DNA of 64,000 nucleotides from Ochrobactrum chromiisoli (GCF_026241335.1 NZ_JAPHAV010000001.1:496001-560000); one strand, 5' to 3'; counted from the first letter of the stretch, positions 9,480 through 19,123 are shown. Program-made: numbers and translations. Notes: a model not told the origin generated them from the letters alone.

Positions 9480-9818
9480 AAAATCACCTTTCTTGCTTTT
9501 ATCCCTCTTTAAAGGGGTGTTTATGAGCGCTTGAGTAGCGCTTCACGCAATAAAAGAAAAGAGAAAAGGACAATATTGTTGTCCTATTAGTATGAAATCT
9601 TTTTGAAGATTTCTAATGTGGTGTCTTTTACGAAATACGAAGAACGAAAGGCCCAAAGGCCTTTTGGCGACAATGTCGCGAAATGGTGGTCATGTCGTAT
9701 TTGTGTCGTCTTTTGACGCAAGTCTGCTGTCGATTTTATGCGCTACCCAATACAAATATCGTCAGAGGTTTTTCATGCGCCACAGGAGAGCATGAACCGT
9801 AAGACTGGTGGTTTGTAT
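9480..9818. promoter_or_regulatory. Divergent promoter region between gdhA and soxB
   Basis: This AT-rich 339-base interval must hold the promoters of both divergent units. No tRNA, riboswitch fold or long palindrome was recognised. An AGGAGAG sequence at 9784-9790 precedes an alternative in-frame ATG for soxB at 9792. Confidence 0.5.
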
Positions 9819-11072
9819 ATGTCCCGCTTTTCGTTAGCTTCCATCGTTGGCAATGCGCTGTCCGGCAACAAGAACTGGAAACCGCAATGGCCGAATGCCG
9901 AACCCAAGGCCGAATATGATGTGATCATTGTCGGTGCTGGCGGGCATGGTCTGGGTGCAGCCTATTATCTGGCGAAAGAACACGGCATCACCAATGTTGC
10001 GGTGATTGAAAAAGGGTGGCTTGGCGGCGGCAATACTGGTCGAAACACCACCATTATCCGCTCCAACTATCTCTATGACGAGAGCGCACATCTTTACGAA
10101 CATGCGATGAAACTGTGGGAAGGGCTGAGCCAGGACCTCAATTATAACGTTATGTTCTCGCAGCGCGGCGTGATGATGCTGGCGCACACCGTGCATGATG
10201 TGCAGAGCTTCAAGCGGCACATCCATTCCAACCGTCTCAATGGCATCGACAATGAATGGCTGACCAAAGAGCAGGCGAAGGAATTCTGCCCGCCGCTCGA
10301 TATTTCAGCCAATGCGCGGTATCCTGTTGTTGGTGCCAGCTTGCAGCGACGCGGTGGTGTTGCCCGTCACGATGCTGTTGCATGGGGCTATGCACGCGGC
10401 GCAACTGAACGCGGCGTCGATATTATTCAGAATTGCCCGGTAACGGCTATTCGTCGCGATGCCTCTGGTCGTGTGACCGGCGTTGAAACGCCGCGCGGTT
10501 TGATCAAGGCAAAGAAGGTCGCAGTGTCGGCGGCAGGTAGCACTTCCGTCGTGATGGATACGGCCGGTGTGCGTATGCCGCTTGAAAGCTATCCGCTACA
10601 GGCGCTTGTATCCGAGCCGGTCAAGCCGATCTTCCCTTGCGTGGTCATGTCCAACACGGTCCATGCCTATATCAGCCAGTCCGACAAGGGCGAACTGGTG
10701 ATTGGTTCGGGCACTGACCAGTATGTCTCTTATAGTCAGCGCGGCGGTCTGCCGTTGATCGAGCATACGCTGGCTGCCATCTGCGAAGTTTTCCCGATTT
10801 TTACCCGTATGCGCATGTTGCGCAAATGGGGTGGTATCGTTGATGTTACGCCGGATCGCTCGCCGATTATCGGCAAAACGCCGGTGCCGGGCCTTTATGT
10901 CAATTGCGGCTGGGGCACGGGCGGCTTCAAGGCGACGCCGGGTTCTGCCAATGTCTTTGCGCATACGATTGCCCGTGACGAACCGCACTGGATCAATGCA
11001 CCGTTTACGCTTGAACGCTTCACCACCGGTCGCCTGATCGACGAAGCGGCTGCTGCCGCTGTGGCGCACTAA
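9819..11072 (+). CDS. soxB: Sarcosine oxidase subunit beta
   Basis: The FAD-binding subunit oxidises sarcosine to glycine and a one-carbon unit. It shows the N-terminal dinucleotide motif ([15 protein letters not shown]), the flavin-linkage region near FPCVVMSN, and C-terminal [13 protein letters not shown]. The ATG at 9819 gives 417 aa, the usual SoxB length. Upstream in-frame ATGs at 9792 (better ribosome site, AGGAGAG, but short spacing) and 9738 would add 9 or 27 residues with no family counterpart. It heads the operon soxB-soxD-soxA-soxG, and soxD follows after 19 bases. Confidence 0.93.
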   Translation: MSRFSLASIVGNALSGNKNWKPQWPNAEPKAEYDVIIVGAGGHGLGAAYYLAKEHGITNVAVIEKGWLGGGNTGRNTTIIRSNYLYDESAHLYEHAMKLWEGLSQDLNYNVMFSQRGVMMLAHTVHDVQSFKRHIHSNRLNGIDNEWLTKEQAKEFCPPLDISANARYPVVGASLQRRGGVARHDAVAWGYARGATERGVDIIQNCPVTAIRRDASGRVTGVETPRGLIKAKKVAVSAAGSTSVVMDTAGVRMPLESYPLQALVSEPVKPIFPCVVMSNTVHAYISQSDKGELVIGSGTDQYVSYSQRGGLPLIEHTLAAICEVFPIFTRMRMLRKWGGIVDVTPDRSPIIGKTPVPGLYVNCGWGTGGFKATPGSANVFAHTIARDEPHWINAPFTLERFTTGRLIDEAAAAAVAH

Positions 11073-11091
11073 GGAATAGGGGAAACACAAA

Positions 11092-11397
11092 ATGCTTCTT
11101 ATCCGTTGCCCTTATTGCGAGATGGAACGTCCTGAACTGGAATTCGCTTATGCAGGTGAAGCGCATATCGCGCGTCCAGCCGACCCCTCGACGCTTTCCG
11201 ATGATGAATGGCGTGATTTCCTGTTCACACGCTCCAATCCACGCGGCACCCATTATGAACGCTGGCGGCATATCAATGGCTGCGGTCGCTTCTTCAATGC
11301 GGTGCGTGACACGGTGAGCGACAAGTTTGTCACCACCTACAAGGCCGGTGAACCCCGTCCTGCTTTGGCAGAAACTCCGGCTGCGGAGACAAAATAA
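11092..11397 (+). CDS. soxD: Sarcosine oxidase subunit delta
   Basis: The 101-aa zinc-binding subunit has the expected CPYC pair near residue 6, a histidine at HYERW and a later cysteine (NGCGRFFN), and it ends in an alanine-rich tail. It is the small structural subunit of heterotetrameric sarcosine oxidase. Its TAA stop overlaps the soxA ATG by one base (TAATG), which indicates translational coupling. Confidence 0.95.
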   Translation: MLLIRCPYCEMERPELEFAYAGEAHIARPADPSTLSDDEWRDFLFTRSNPRGTHYERWRHINGCGRFFNAVRDTVSDKFVTTYKAGEPRPALAETPAAETK

Positions 11398-14396
11398 TGA
11401 CCGATATGCGCATTCATAACAAAGGCCGTGTCAATAAGGCCAAATCCGTACGGTTCAGCTTCAATGGCAAATCCTATGCGGGTTTTGAAGGCGACACGCT
11501 GGCCTCCGCTTTGCTTGCCAATGGCGAGCATCTGGCCGGTCGTTCATTTAAATACCACCGTCCGCGCGGTATTCTTTCCGCAGGTTCCGAAGAGCCGAAT
11601 GCGCTGATGGGCGTCTCAAGAGGACCGGGTCGCTACGAGCCGAATACCCGCGCAACGGTTCTCGAACTCTATGAGGGTCTGAAGGCCGAAACGCAGAACC
11701 ACTGGCCGTCGCTGAAACACGATGTCGGCGCGATCAATGATGCGCTCTACATGTTCTTCTCGGCAGGCTTTTACTACAAGACCTTCATGTGGCCGAAGAG
11801 CTTCTGGAACAAGGTCTATGAGCCTTTCATCCGTGGCGCTGCCGGTCTTGGCAAGTCGCCATCCGAACCGGACCCAGACACTTATGCCAGCCGCTATGCT
11901 TTCTGCGACGTGCTGATCGCTGGCGGTGGACCTGCCGGTCTGGCTGCCGCGCTTGAGGCCGCAAAGAGTGGTGCGAAGGTTATTCTCGTTGACGAACAGG
12001 CCGAATTTGGCGGCTCGCTTCTGTCGGAACCAGAGCCGGTCATCAATGGCCGCGCAAGCTGGGACTGGCTCAGTGAAACTATTGCGGTCCTTAAAGCCAA
12101 TCCGAATGTCACGCTTTTGCCGCGCACAACTGCCATTGGCTATTATCATCAGAACATGGTCGGGCTTTGCGAGCGCCTGACCGATCATCAGGCAAAGCTC
12201 GCCACCAATGCCCCGCGTGAACGCATGTGGCGCGTGCGTGCCAAGCAGGTGGTTTTGGCGCAGGGCGCGATTGAAAAGCCGCTGGTCTTTGCGGGCAATG
12301 ACCGCCCCGGCGTGATGCTGGCTTCCGCTGCCCGCACCTATCTCAACCGCTATGGCGTCAAGGTCGGCAATCAGGCGGTTGTCGTCACCTCGCATGACAG
12401 CGCATGGCTTGCAGCTTTTGATCTCGCGGTTGCAGGCGTGAAAATTCCGGCCATCATCGATGTGCGTTCAAGCGTTGCCGACAGCCTTATCAATCGTGCA
12501 AAAATGCTCGGCATTGAAACGCTCACGGGCTGGACTGTGACGGACACAGGCGGTCGCCATCGCGTATCGTCGGTGCGCGCTAATCCGGTTTCCAATGGTT
12601 CGGTCGGTGCTGCGCGCACGATTGCCTGTGATGCTCTGCTGATGTCGGGCGGCTGGAATCCGAGTGTGCATCTTTTCTCGCACACCAAAGGCTCGCTGAT
12701 CTGGGACGAAGCACGTCAGATCTATCTGCCGGGCGAACGCACCGAGGAAAGCCGCTGTGCCGGTGCTGGTAATGGCAATTTCGATTTGCAGGCCGCTCTT
12801 CGTGAGGGTGCGGAAGCGGGTGCTGCCGCTGCGAAGGATGCAGGCCATAAAGCCAAGGCATCCGAATATGCGGTTGCCGGTGATTTCATCTGCGATGGCA
12901 TCAGCGTGCGCGAACTGCCAACGGATCGCGATCCGGGCAAAGCCAAGGCTTTCATCGATTTCCAGAATGATGTGACCGCCAAGGATATTCGTTTGGCTGT
13001 GCGCGAAGGCTTTCACTCCATCGAACATGTCAAGCGCTATACCACCAACGGCATGGCGACCGATCAGGGCAAGACGTCGAACATCAACGGTCTGGCTGTA
13101 GCAGCCGATGCGCTCAAGCGCCCGACACCGCAGGTTGGCCTCACCACCTTCCGTCCGCCTTATACGCCGACGACCTTTGGCGCTTTCTGCGGTTACAATC
13201 GCGGCAAACTGTTTGATGTCACACGCAAGACACCGATTGATAGCTGGGCCGAACAGCATGGCGCAGCTTTCGAGCCGGTTTCGCTGTGGCGCCGCGCATG
13301 GTATTTTCCGAAAACCGGCGAAAACATGCATCAGGCCGTAGCGCGTGAATGTCGTGCTACACGTGAATCATTGGGCATGTTCGACGCTTCAACGCTCGGC
13401 AAGATCGAAGTGGTTGGCCCGGATGCGGCCGAATTCATGAACCGTATGTATACCAATCCATGGACGAAACTTGGTATCGGTCGCTGCCGTTATGGTCTGC
13501 TGCTCGGCGAAGATGGCTTCATCCGCGATGACGGTGTTGTTGGTCGTCTGACACAGGATCGTTTCCATGTGACCACCACGACCGGCGGTGCAGCTCGCGT
13601 GCTCAATATGATGGAAGATTATCTCCAGACTGAATGGCCGGACTTGAAGGTCTCGCTCACATCGACCACTGAACAGTGGGCTGTGGTCGCAATCAATGGC
13701 CCGAATGCACGTAAGCTCATTGAGCCAATGGTTGAAGGTCTGGATATTTCCGATGAAGCTTTCTCGCATATGTCGGTCGCGGAATGCAAATTCCTCGGCG
13801 TACCGGCGCGTCTGTTCCGCATGAGCTTCACCGGCGAACTCGGCTATGAAATCAACGTGCCCGCTCGTTACGGTCTTTCGCTGTGGAAGGCGCTTTATGA
13901 AGCGGGTCAGCAATATGACATTACGCCTTATGGCACCGAAACCATGCATGTTCTGCGCGCGGAAAAAGGCTATATCATTGTCGGTCAGGATACGGACGGC
14001 ACGGTAACACCGGATGATGCAAGCCTTGGCTGGGCTGTTGGCAAGCAGAAACCGGATTTCGTCGGCAAGCGTTCGCTGACACGCCCCGATATGCTGAAAA
14101 AGGATCGCAAGCATCTGGTCGGCCTTCTAACCAAAGATCCAAAGCTGGTGCTCGAAGAAGGTGCACAGATTGTCGCTGATCCAAAGCAGGCCGTTCCGAT
14201 GACGATGCTTGGCCATGTCACGTCGTCTTACTGGAGCGAGGCGCTGGGCCGGTCTATCGCCATGGCTGTGGTATCGGGTGGCAAGGATCGTATGGGCGAA
14301 ACGCTTTATATGCCGATGCCGGATAGTAGCGTACATGAAGCAGTTGTTTCGGGCATGGTTTTCTATGATCCCGAAGGCAAGAAACTGAACGGATAA
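11397..14396 (+). CDS. soxA: Sarcosine oxidase subunit alpha
   Basis: This 999-aa subunit combines an N-terminal 2Fe-2S-like/ferredoxin fold region, an NAD/FAD dinucleotide domain (VLIAGGGPAGLAAALEAA, about residue 170) and a C-terminal aminomethyltransferase (GcvT-like) half that binds tetrahydrofolate (GELGYEINVPARYG; WAVGKQKPDFVGKRSL). It channels the methyl group of sarcosine to folate as 5,10-methylene-THF. Length and order agree with the family. It is 10 bases from soxG. Confidence 0.95.
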   Translation: MTDMRIHNKGRVNKAKSVRFSFNGKSYAGFEGDTLASALLANGEHLAGRSFKYHRPRGILSAGSEEPNALMGVSRGPGRYEPNTRATVLELYEGLKAETQNHWPSLKHDVGAINDALYMFFSAGFYYKTFMWPKSFWNKVYEPFIRGAAGLGKSPSEPDPDTYASRYAFCDVLIAGGGPAGLAAALEAAKSGAKVILVDEQAEFGGSLLSEPEPVINGRASWDWLSETIAVLKANPNVTLLPRTTAIGYYHQNMVGLCERLTDHQAKLATNAPRERMWRVRAKQVVLAQGAIEKPLVFAGNDRPGVMLASAARTYLNRYGVKVGNQAVVVTSHDSAWLAAFDLAVAGVKIPAIIDVRSSVADSLINRAKMLGIETLTGWTVTDTGGRHRVSSVRANPVSNGSVGAARTIACDALLMSGGWNPSVHLFSHTKGSLIWDEARQIYLPGERTEESRCAGAGNGNFDLQAALREGAEAGAAAAKDAGHKAKASEYAVAGDFICDGISVRELPTDRDPGKAKAFIDFQNDVTAKDIRLAVREGFHSIEHVKRYTTNGMATDQGKTSNINGLAVAADALKRPTPQVGLTTFRPPYTPTTFGAFCGYNRGKLFDVTRKTPIDSWAEQHGAAFEPVSLWRRAWYFPKTGENMHQAVARECRATRESLGMFDASTLGKIEVVGPDAAEFMNRMYTNPWTKLGIGRCRYGLLLGEDGFIRDDGVVGRLTQDRFHVTTTTGGAARVLNMMEDYLQTEWPDLKVSLTSTTEQWAVVAINGPNARKLIEPMVEGLDISDEAFSHMSVAECKFLGVPARLFRMSFTGELGYEINVPARYGLSLWKALYEAGQQYDITPYGTETMHVLRAEKGYIIVGQDTDGTVTPDDASLGWAVGKQKPDFVGKRSLTRPDMLKKDRKHLVGLLTKDPKLVLEEGAQIVADPKQAVPMTMLGHVTSSYWSEALGRSIAMAVVSGGKDRMGETLYMPMPDSSVHEAVVSGMVFYDPEGKKLNG

Positions 14397-14406
14397 GGAT
14401 TGAACC

Positions 14407-14949
14407 ATGCTTGTTGAGACAAAACCTTATTCGAACCGCAAGGTTGTCATTCCCGGTCGTCTGGAAATCTTTGCTGCAGAAGATGCAGCCCGTTTCATTC
14501 TGCGCATTGCGCCTGAAAAACTGGGCTTGGCTGAAAAGGCGCTGGGTGCAAAAATTCCGGCAAAGATCGGCGATCTTATCCGCACGGATGATATTGCGGT
14601 CGCCTGCCTTGGGCCGGATGAATGGTTTATCTGGGCTGATGAAAGCAGAGGCGCAGCGATTACGCAGGCTTTCGCAAAGCTTTATGAAAATGAGCCGCAT
14701 AGCCTGACGGAAGTCAGTCACCGTGAAACCGGCATCGATATTTCCGGTTCCAAGGCCGAATGGTTGCTCAATGCCGCTTCGCCGCTTAATCTTGCCGAGA
14801 TGGGGCATCCGGGTGCTGCGCGAACAATCTTTGATCACGCCCAGATCATTTTGTTGAAATGGGATGCTGATCATTACCGCATCGAAGTGTGGAACTCGTT
14901 TGCGGATCATGTGTGGACCTTGCTGGAACTGGCCAGCAATGAAGTCTGA
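14407..14949 (+). CDS. soxG: Sarcosine oxidase subunit gamma
   Basis: The 180-aa protein matches the SoxG family in size and position as last gene of soxBDAG. It shows typical segments such as GPDEWFIWADE and HRETGIDISGSKAEWLL, which resemble a truncated GcvT fold. It is a structural subunit without its own cofactor. A strong terminator follows. Confidence 0.93.
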   Translation: MLVETKPYSNRKVVIPGRLEIFAAEDAARFILRIAPEKLGLAEKALGAKIPAKIGDLIRTDDIAVACLGPDEWFIWADESRGAAITQAFAKLYENEPHSLTEVSHRETGIDISGSKAEWLLNAASPLNLAEMGHPGAARTIFDHAQIILLKWDADHYRIEVWNSFADHVWTLLELASNEV

Positions 14950-14969
14950 TTGATCCCCTGTGTTACTGA

Positions 14970-14999
14970 AAACGCCGCCCAACCGGGCGGCGTTTTTGT
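14970..14999 (+). terminator. Rho-independent terminator of the sox operon
   Basis: An 11-bp perfect stem (AAACGCCGCCC at 14970-14980, complement at 14985-14995), loop AACC, followed by TTTTT. Confidence 0.9.
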
Positions 15000-15038
15000 A
15001 TTCTGCGCTTCATTTCGGTCTTGCCTTCCATTAATCCA

Positions 15039-15061
15039 TATGTGAAGACTATATTCACATA
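15039..15061. promoter_or_regulatory. Palindromic operator candidate upstream of the CoA-transferase gene
   Basis: TATGTGAA (15039-15046) and TTCACATA (15054-15061) form a perfect 8-bp inverted repeat with a 7-base spacer, 28 bases before the ATG at 15089. A similar TGTGAA/TTCACA pair precedes the sugar-binding-protein gene at 19278. It is a likely site for the IclR regulator encoded at 18331-19110, which is an inference from position. Confidence 0.55.
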
Positions 15062-15088
15062 AGAAATTCATGAGGAGGGGATTTCCCA

Positions 15089-16246
15089 ATGTCGGAAAGC
15101 GAACTGCCGCTGAGCGGGCTTGTCGTTGTCGATATGAGCCAGTTTCTGTCGGGGCCTTATTGTTCGTTGCGTCTGATGGATCTGGGCGCACGTGTCATCA
15201 AGATTGAACGGCCCGATGGCGGCGACCTTTCGCGCAGACTTTATCTGAGCGACACGGAAATCGGCGGCGATTCCACGATTTTTCATGCGATCAATCGCGG
15301 TAAGGACAGTCTTGCGATTGACCTCAAAAATCCTGACGATCTCAACGCGCTGAAGAAACTTCTCACACAGGCTGATGTGCTGATCCAGAACTTCCGTCCC
15401 GGTGTTATTAAGCGTCTTGGCCTTGATTACGAGGCAGCGAAAGAAATCAATCCGCGTCTCGTTTATGCATCGATCAGCGGCTATGGCGAAGAGGGCCCAT
15501 GGGTCGGGCGTCCGGGACAGGACTTGCTGGCGCAGGCGCGTTCGGGCCTGATGTGGCTCAATGGTGATGAAGGGCAGGGGCCGGTCCCCTTTGGTCTGGC
15601 GGTTGCGGATATGCTGGCAGGGGCTGCGGCAGCACAAGGTATTCTCGCTGCACTGGTCCGCCGTGGCATCACCAACAAAGGTTCGCATGTCGAAACCAGC
15701 CTTCTCGAAGCACTGGTTGATTTCCAGTTTGAAGTGCTGACCACCCATTTGAACGATGGTCGTCGTCTGCCAAAGCGTTCTGAGTTCCGCAGTGCCCACG
15801 CTTATCTTTCAGCACCCTATGGGGTTTATCCGGCGTCGGACGGCTATCTGGCGATTGCCATGATGCCGATTGCGAAACTCGCACCCCTGCTTGAAACAGA
15901 TACACTTACGCCTTTCATGGACGATCCGAAGACCGCATTCGCGAAGCGCGATGAAATCAAACGTCTGATTGCTGCGCGTATTGCGGAGAAAACCGTCGAT
16001 GAATGGCTCGCCATTCTGGAACCGGCCGACATCTGGTGTGCCCGCGTTCTCAACTGGGAAGAACTGCTCAAAAGCGAAGGGTTTTCAACCCTCGACATGC
16101 TGCAAACAGTCACCCGTGCGGATGATGTTTCCATCACCACGACGCGTTCGCCGCTGCGCATCAATGGGCAGCGCCCGAAGGTCGCACGCGCCGCGCCGCG
16201 CATTGGCGAGAACAGCAAGCAAATTCGCGAGGAATTCGGACTATGA
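15089..16246 (+). CDS. CaiB/BaiF-family (class III) CoA-transferase
   Basis: The 385-aa protein has the family N-terminus (LPLSGLVVVDMSQFLSGP), the GARVIKIERP and NRGKDSLAIDL segments, and the catalytic aspartate in RPGQDLLAQA near residue 145. Such enzymes move CoA between acyl-CoA and a free carboxylate. GAGGAGGGG at 15071-15079 is a strong ribosome site. The stop overlaps the start of the next gene by four bases (ATGA), so the two proteins are probably made in equal amounts. No substrate is evident, and the standard L-fucose route has no CoA step. It may serve another branch. Confidence 0.88.
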   Translation: MSESELPLSGLVVVDMSQFLSGPYCSLRLMDLGARVIKIERPDGGDLSRRLYLSDTEIGGDSTIFHAINRGKDSLAIDLKNPDDLNALKKLLTQADVLIQNFRPGVIKRLGLDYEAAKEINPRLVYASISGYGEEGPWVGRPGQDLLAQARSGLMWLNGDEGQGPVPFGLAVADMLAGAAAAQGILAALVRRGITNKGSHVETSLLEALVDFQFEVLTTHLNDGRRLPKRSEFRSAHAYLSAPYGVYPASDGYLAIAMMPIAKLAPLLETDTLTPFMDDPKTAFAKRDEIKRLIAARIAEKTVDEWLAILEPADIWCARVLNWEELLKSEGFSTLDMLQTVTRADDVSITTTRSPLRINGQRPKVARAAPRIGENSKQIREEFGL

Positions 16247-17367
16247 GCACGATTAAGCTGAAAGGCATGACCTGGAGCCACCCGCGCGGCTATGATCCGA
16301 TGGTTGCGGGTGCTCAACAATGGCTTGCTGACAAGGGCGTTGAAATCGAGTGGGAAAAGCGCTCGCTACAGGATTTCGAGACCTTTCCGGTTGAGGAACT
16401 GGCGCGCAATTTCGATATGATCGTGATCGACCATCCGCATGTCGGCCAGATCACCAAAGAAGGCTGTCTGCTGCCGCTTGATGTGCCGGGGCGCGAAGCG
16501 GAACTTGCGGCGCTTGCCGATGGCTCCGTGGGCCAATCTTTTCCAAGCTATAACTGGCAAGGCCGGCAATGGGCATTTCCAGTGGATTCAGCGACACAGG
16601 TTCAGGCATGGCGTCCTGACCTGATGGATGATCCGGCCATTTCATGGGGCGAAGTGCTGCGTCTTGCCCGCGCTGGCAAGGTGCTTTTGCCCTTGCGCTC
16701 ACCGCATTCGTTGATGAGCTTTTATACACTCGCCGCCAATGCCGGAACACCTTGCTCAGTGGAAGGCGAACTGATCTCTGTTGAGGATGGCTCACACGCT
16801 TTCGAACAACTGCGCGAACTGGCTTCGTTGGTTGCGCCTGAATGTCTCGGCATGGATCCGATTGCCGTGTTTGAAGAAATGGCAGCGCCGGACTCTGAAA
16901 TCGCCTGCTCCCCGCTGATTTACGGCTATGTGAATTACGCCATGCCGGGCTTCCGTGACCGGCTGATCCGCTTTGCCGATATTCCATCGGGGCCGGCGGG
17001 TGTTGCGGGTTCTGCTCTGGGGGGCACGGGCATTGCCGTTTCAGCCTTCAGCAGGCATCCGCAAGCCGCGATTGATTTTGCTTACTGGATTGCAAGCGGT
17101 GACGTGCAAAAGGGGCTTTATGCTGCTTCCAACGGCCAACCGGGGCATGCGGGAGCCTGGGAAGACGATGCAGTCAATGCTGCGACGTTAGGCTTTTATC
17201 GCGACACCCGCTCGACGCTGGAAGGCGCATGGGTGCGTCCGCGTCACGATGGCTATATGCCGTTTCAGGAAGCGGCCTCCGAGCGCATCAACAAGGGCTT
17301 GCAGCAAAACGAAAAGGCGGAACATGTCGTCGCCGATCTTAACCGGCTTTTCCGCGCAAGTTTTTAA
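16243..17367 (+). CDS. Extracellular solute-binding-protein homologue without signal peptide
   Basis: This 374-aa protein resembles family 1 sugar-binding proteins of ABC importers (YNWQGRQWAFPVDSATQVQAWRPD; GSALGGTGIAVSAFS; AYWIASGDVQKGLYA). The N-terminus (MSTIKLKGMTWSHPRGYDPM) starts directly in the first beta strand, with no basic-hydrophobic signal or lipobox. The ATG overlaps the CoA-transferase stop by four bases, which fixes the start, so the protein should stay in the cytoplasm. Its role is unknown: it may bind a metabolite for the coupled CoA-transferase or act as a sensor. A conventional exported binding protein is encoded separately at 19278. Confidence 0.75.
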   Translation: MSTIKLKGMTWSHPRGYDPMVAGAQQWLADKGVEIEWEKRSLQDFETFPVEELARNFDMIVIDHPHVGQITKEGCLLPLDVPGREAELAALADGSVGQSFPSYNWQGRQWAFPVDSATQVQAWRPDLMDDPAISWGEVLRLARAGKVLLPLRSPHSLMSFYTLAANAGTPCSVEGELISVEDGSHAFEQLRELASLVAPECLGMDPIAVFEEMAAPDSEIACSPLIYGYVNYAMPGFRDRLIRFADIPSGPAGVAGSALGGTGIAVSAFSRHPQAAIDFAYWIASGDVQKGLYAASNGQPGHAGAWEDDAVNAATLGFYRDTRSTLEGAWVRPRHDGYMPFQEAASERINKGLQQNEKAEHVVADLNRLFRASF

Positions 17368-17376
17368 TCAAAAAAT

Positions 17377-17407
17377 ATTGGGCTGGCGATCAACTCGCCA
17401 GCCCAAT
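17377..17407. terminator. Bidirectional terminator between convergent operons
   Basis: A perfect 13-bp inverted repeat (arms 17377-17389 and 17395-17407, loop TCAAC). On the minus strand it is followed by ATTTTTTG, a good T run. The plus-strand side is weaker. Confidence 0.85.
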
Positions 17408-17411
17408 CAGT

Positions 17412-18260
17412 TTATAGCTTCCAAAGGCGCCTTGCATTATCCGCAAGCAGCAGCGCCTTTTCGTCTTCGCTGCATCCTATAATCAGCGCATGGGTTGTCG
17501 CCACCCATGTGGAAAGACCGGCATCGACATTGCTCGCTAAGGTGCAGACCGGCCAATCGCTGCCCCACACGATCCGCTCCCAGCCGAAGGACTGAATCAC
17601 ATGCTCGGCATAGGGGCGCAGGGTCTCGACCGTCCAGCATTCAGGCTTTGCATAGGCGACCACACCTGAAATCTTGGCGACCACATTATCGCGCTGCGCA
17701 ATCTCGGTGATGCCCTTCTGCCAGACTTCCAGCGCGCCCGATTTGATGTCCGGCACGCCGCAGTGATCAAGCACGAATTGCAGGTCCGGTGCGAGGTCGG
17801 CCAGTGCCAGAACCTTGTCAATCTGATGCGGGAGTGCGCAGAGATCAAAGGTCAGGCCCGTGCTTTGCAGCCGCTTGATATTTTCGCGAAACAAAGCACC
17901 TTCGGACAGTTCGTCCGGCACCACATGCAGCACACGGCGAAAACCTTTGATAAAGGGATTGCGCAGGCTCTGCTCCAGATACGCGGCAAATCCCGGTTCC
18001 TCCGGGCGACATGAGGCTATTGCACCTTTGATGAAGCCACCATTGGCGATGGAAATATCCTGAATATGCTTGGTTTCAGCTTCAATCGCATCCGCTGCAA
18101 CGTCCACTTCCATATGCAATGCGGCATGAATGCCGCAGCGTTCTGCCTGTTGTCTGTATGTCTCAAACAGGAAGTCGCGGTTGAGCGCAGGCACGTCCGC
18201 AAGCCATGGATAATTGAGCGTGCTTTTGTCAATCAGATGCAGATGCGTATCGATAATCAT
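17412..18260 (-). CDS. Amidohydrolase, probable L-fuconolactonase
   Basis: The 282-aa TIM-barrel hydrolase has the N-terminal metal motif IDTHLHL, a histidine in VLDHCG and the C-terminal VWGSDWPV aspartate motif of the PDC hydrolase/fuconolactonase branch (amidohydrolase_2). In this context it should open L-fucono-lactone to L-fuconate. The start at 18260 follows GGAGGAG by about eight bases; an upstream in-frame start would add ten residues with no family support. It lies 70 bases downstream of the iclR gene on the same strand, and the gap contains a hairpin that pairs the ribosome site. Confidence 0.85.
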   Translation of the reverse strand: MIIDTHLHLIDKSTLNYPWLADVPALNRDFLFETYRQQAERCGIHAALHMEVDVAADAIEAETKHIQDISIANGGFIKGAIASCRPEEPGFAAYLEQSLRNPFIKGFRRVLHVVPDELSEGALFRENIKRLQSTGLTFDLCALPHQIDKVLALADLAPDLQFVLDHCGVPDIKSGALEVWQKGITEIAQRDNVVAKISGVVAYAKPECWTVETLRPYAEHVIQSFGWERIVWGSDWPVCTLASNVDAGLSTWVATTHALIIGCSEDEKALLLADNARRLWKL

Positions 18261-18261
18261 A

Positions 18262-18306
18262 AAAACTCTCCTCCGATTGCATAATTTCAAAAAAGAAGAG
18301 AGTTTT
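18262..18306 (-). promoter_or_regulatory. Hairpin enclosing the ribosome site of the fuconolactonase gene
   Basis: AAAACTCTC (18262-18270) and GAGAGTTTT (18298-18306) are perfect 9-bp complements. In the minus-strand mRNA the second arm covers the end of GGAGGAGAG, the ribosome site, so folding would block translation start. It may make expression conditional, or lower lactonase output relative to the regulator. Confidence 0.45.
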
Positions 18307-18330
18307 CAAATACGAATTTACTCTTTAGCC

Positions 18331-19110
18331 TTAATCAGTTGTGCCAATATCTGATCCGACGAGCCTGGACAGATCTTTGACGGTTTTTTGCAGCAGGCTG
18401 ATGGTCTGGGTAATGTCAGGCGCGGAAGCTGAATTCACCAAAGTCACATAGGGGCAGGTGAGGGCTGCAATACAGGAACCATCCGGCCCGAGAATGGGTG
18501 CGGAGAGGTTATAGACGCCCGCAACCTGTGCACTGGGCATCATTTCATAGCCGCGCTCACGGATTTGGTCGAGCCGCTCATAGAAGCTTTCATCGAGATT
18601 GCCGCTTTCGCCGTGTTTGACATATTCGGCGATCATCATCTTGCGCTCTTCCGGTGTGCGGAAGGCGAGCAGCACATGACCGGACCCTGTGTCAAACAGG
18701 CTGATATGTGAGCCGACGCGGATCGAAATACCCCAGTATTCCGGGGCTTCCTGCTGCGCAATCACCACAACGGAACCGCGATCAAACACGGCCAGCTGAT
18801 TAGCCTGTCGTGAGCGATCCGCAAGTTCGCGCATGAAAGGGGTGGCAAAGGAAGCAAGTCTGCGTACCGGCGCATGAAGATGCGCAAGGCCAAACAGCTT
18901 GAGCGTCAGCGAATAGCGGTCACCTTCGAGCTTGGTCACGTAACCACGCTTCACCAGACGGTCCAGCATCCGGTAAAATTCGTTGGGGCTGCGGTCGAGA
19001 TATTTGGCAATCTCGGCCTGACTCAAACCTCCATCGACACTGGCCAACAATTCGAGAATGTCCAGTCCTTTGTCGAGTGCAGGAGCGCGATAACGATCGT
19101 CTGTTTCCAA
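18331..19110 (-). CDS. IclR-family transcriptional regulator
   Basis: The 259-aa protein has the IclR plan: an N-terminal winged helix (ALDKGLDILELLASVDGGLSQAEIAKYLDRSPNEFYRMLDRLVKRGYV) and a C-terminal GAF-like ligand domain (RERGYEMMPSAQVAGVYNLSAPIL). It probably controls the surrounding sugar genes in response to an intermediate. It is divergent from the ABC importer and the main catabolic operon, which start 170 bases away, and lies upstream of the fuconolactonase gene. Repressor or activator mode cannot be decided from sequence. Confidence 0.9.
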   Translation of the reverse strand: METDDRYRAPALDKGLDILELLASVDGGLSQAEIAKYLDRSPNEFYRMLDRLVKRGYVTKLEGDRYSLTLKLFGLAHLHAPVRRLASFATPFMRELADRSRQANQLAVFDRGSVVVIAQQEAPEYWGISIRVGSHISLFDTGSGHVLLAFRTPEERKMMIAEYVKHGESGNLDESFYERLDQIRERGYEMMPSAQVAGVYNLSAPILGPDGSCIAALTCPYVTLVNSASAPDITQTISLLQKTVKDLSRLVGSDIGTTD

Positions 19111-19123
19111 GTTCAGTCCCCTT

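Noticed and set aside
9480-9818. Glycine-type riboswitch before soxB
   Set aside because: Sarcosine oxidase would make it plausible, but no tandem aptamer motifs were found.
12468-13331. Long minus-strand frame opposite soxA
   Set aside because: It is the antisense of a conserved coding region, with no domain match.
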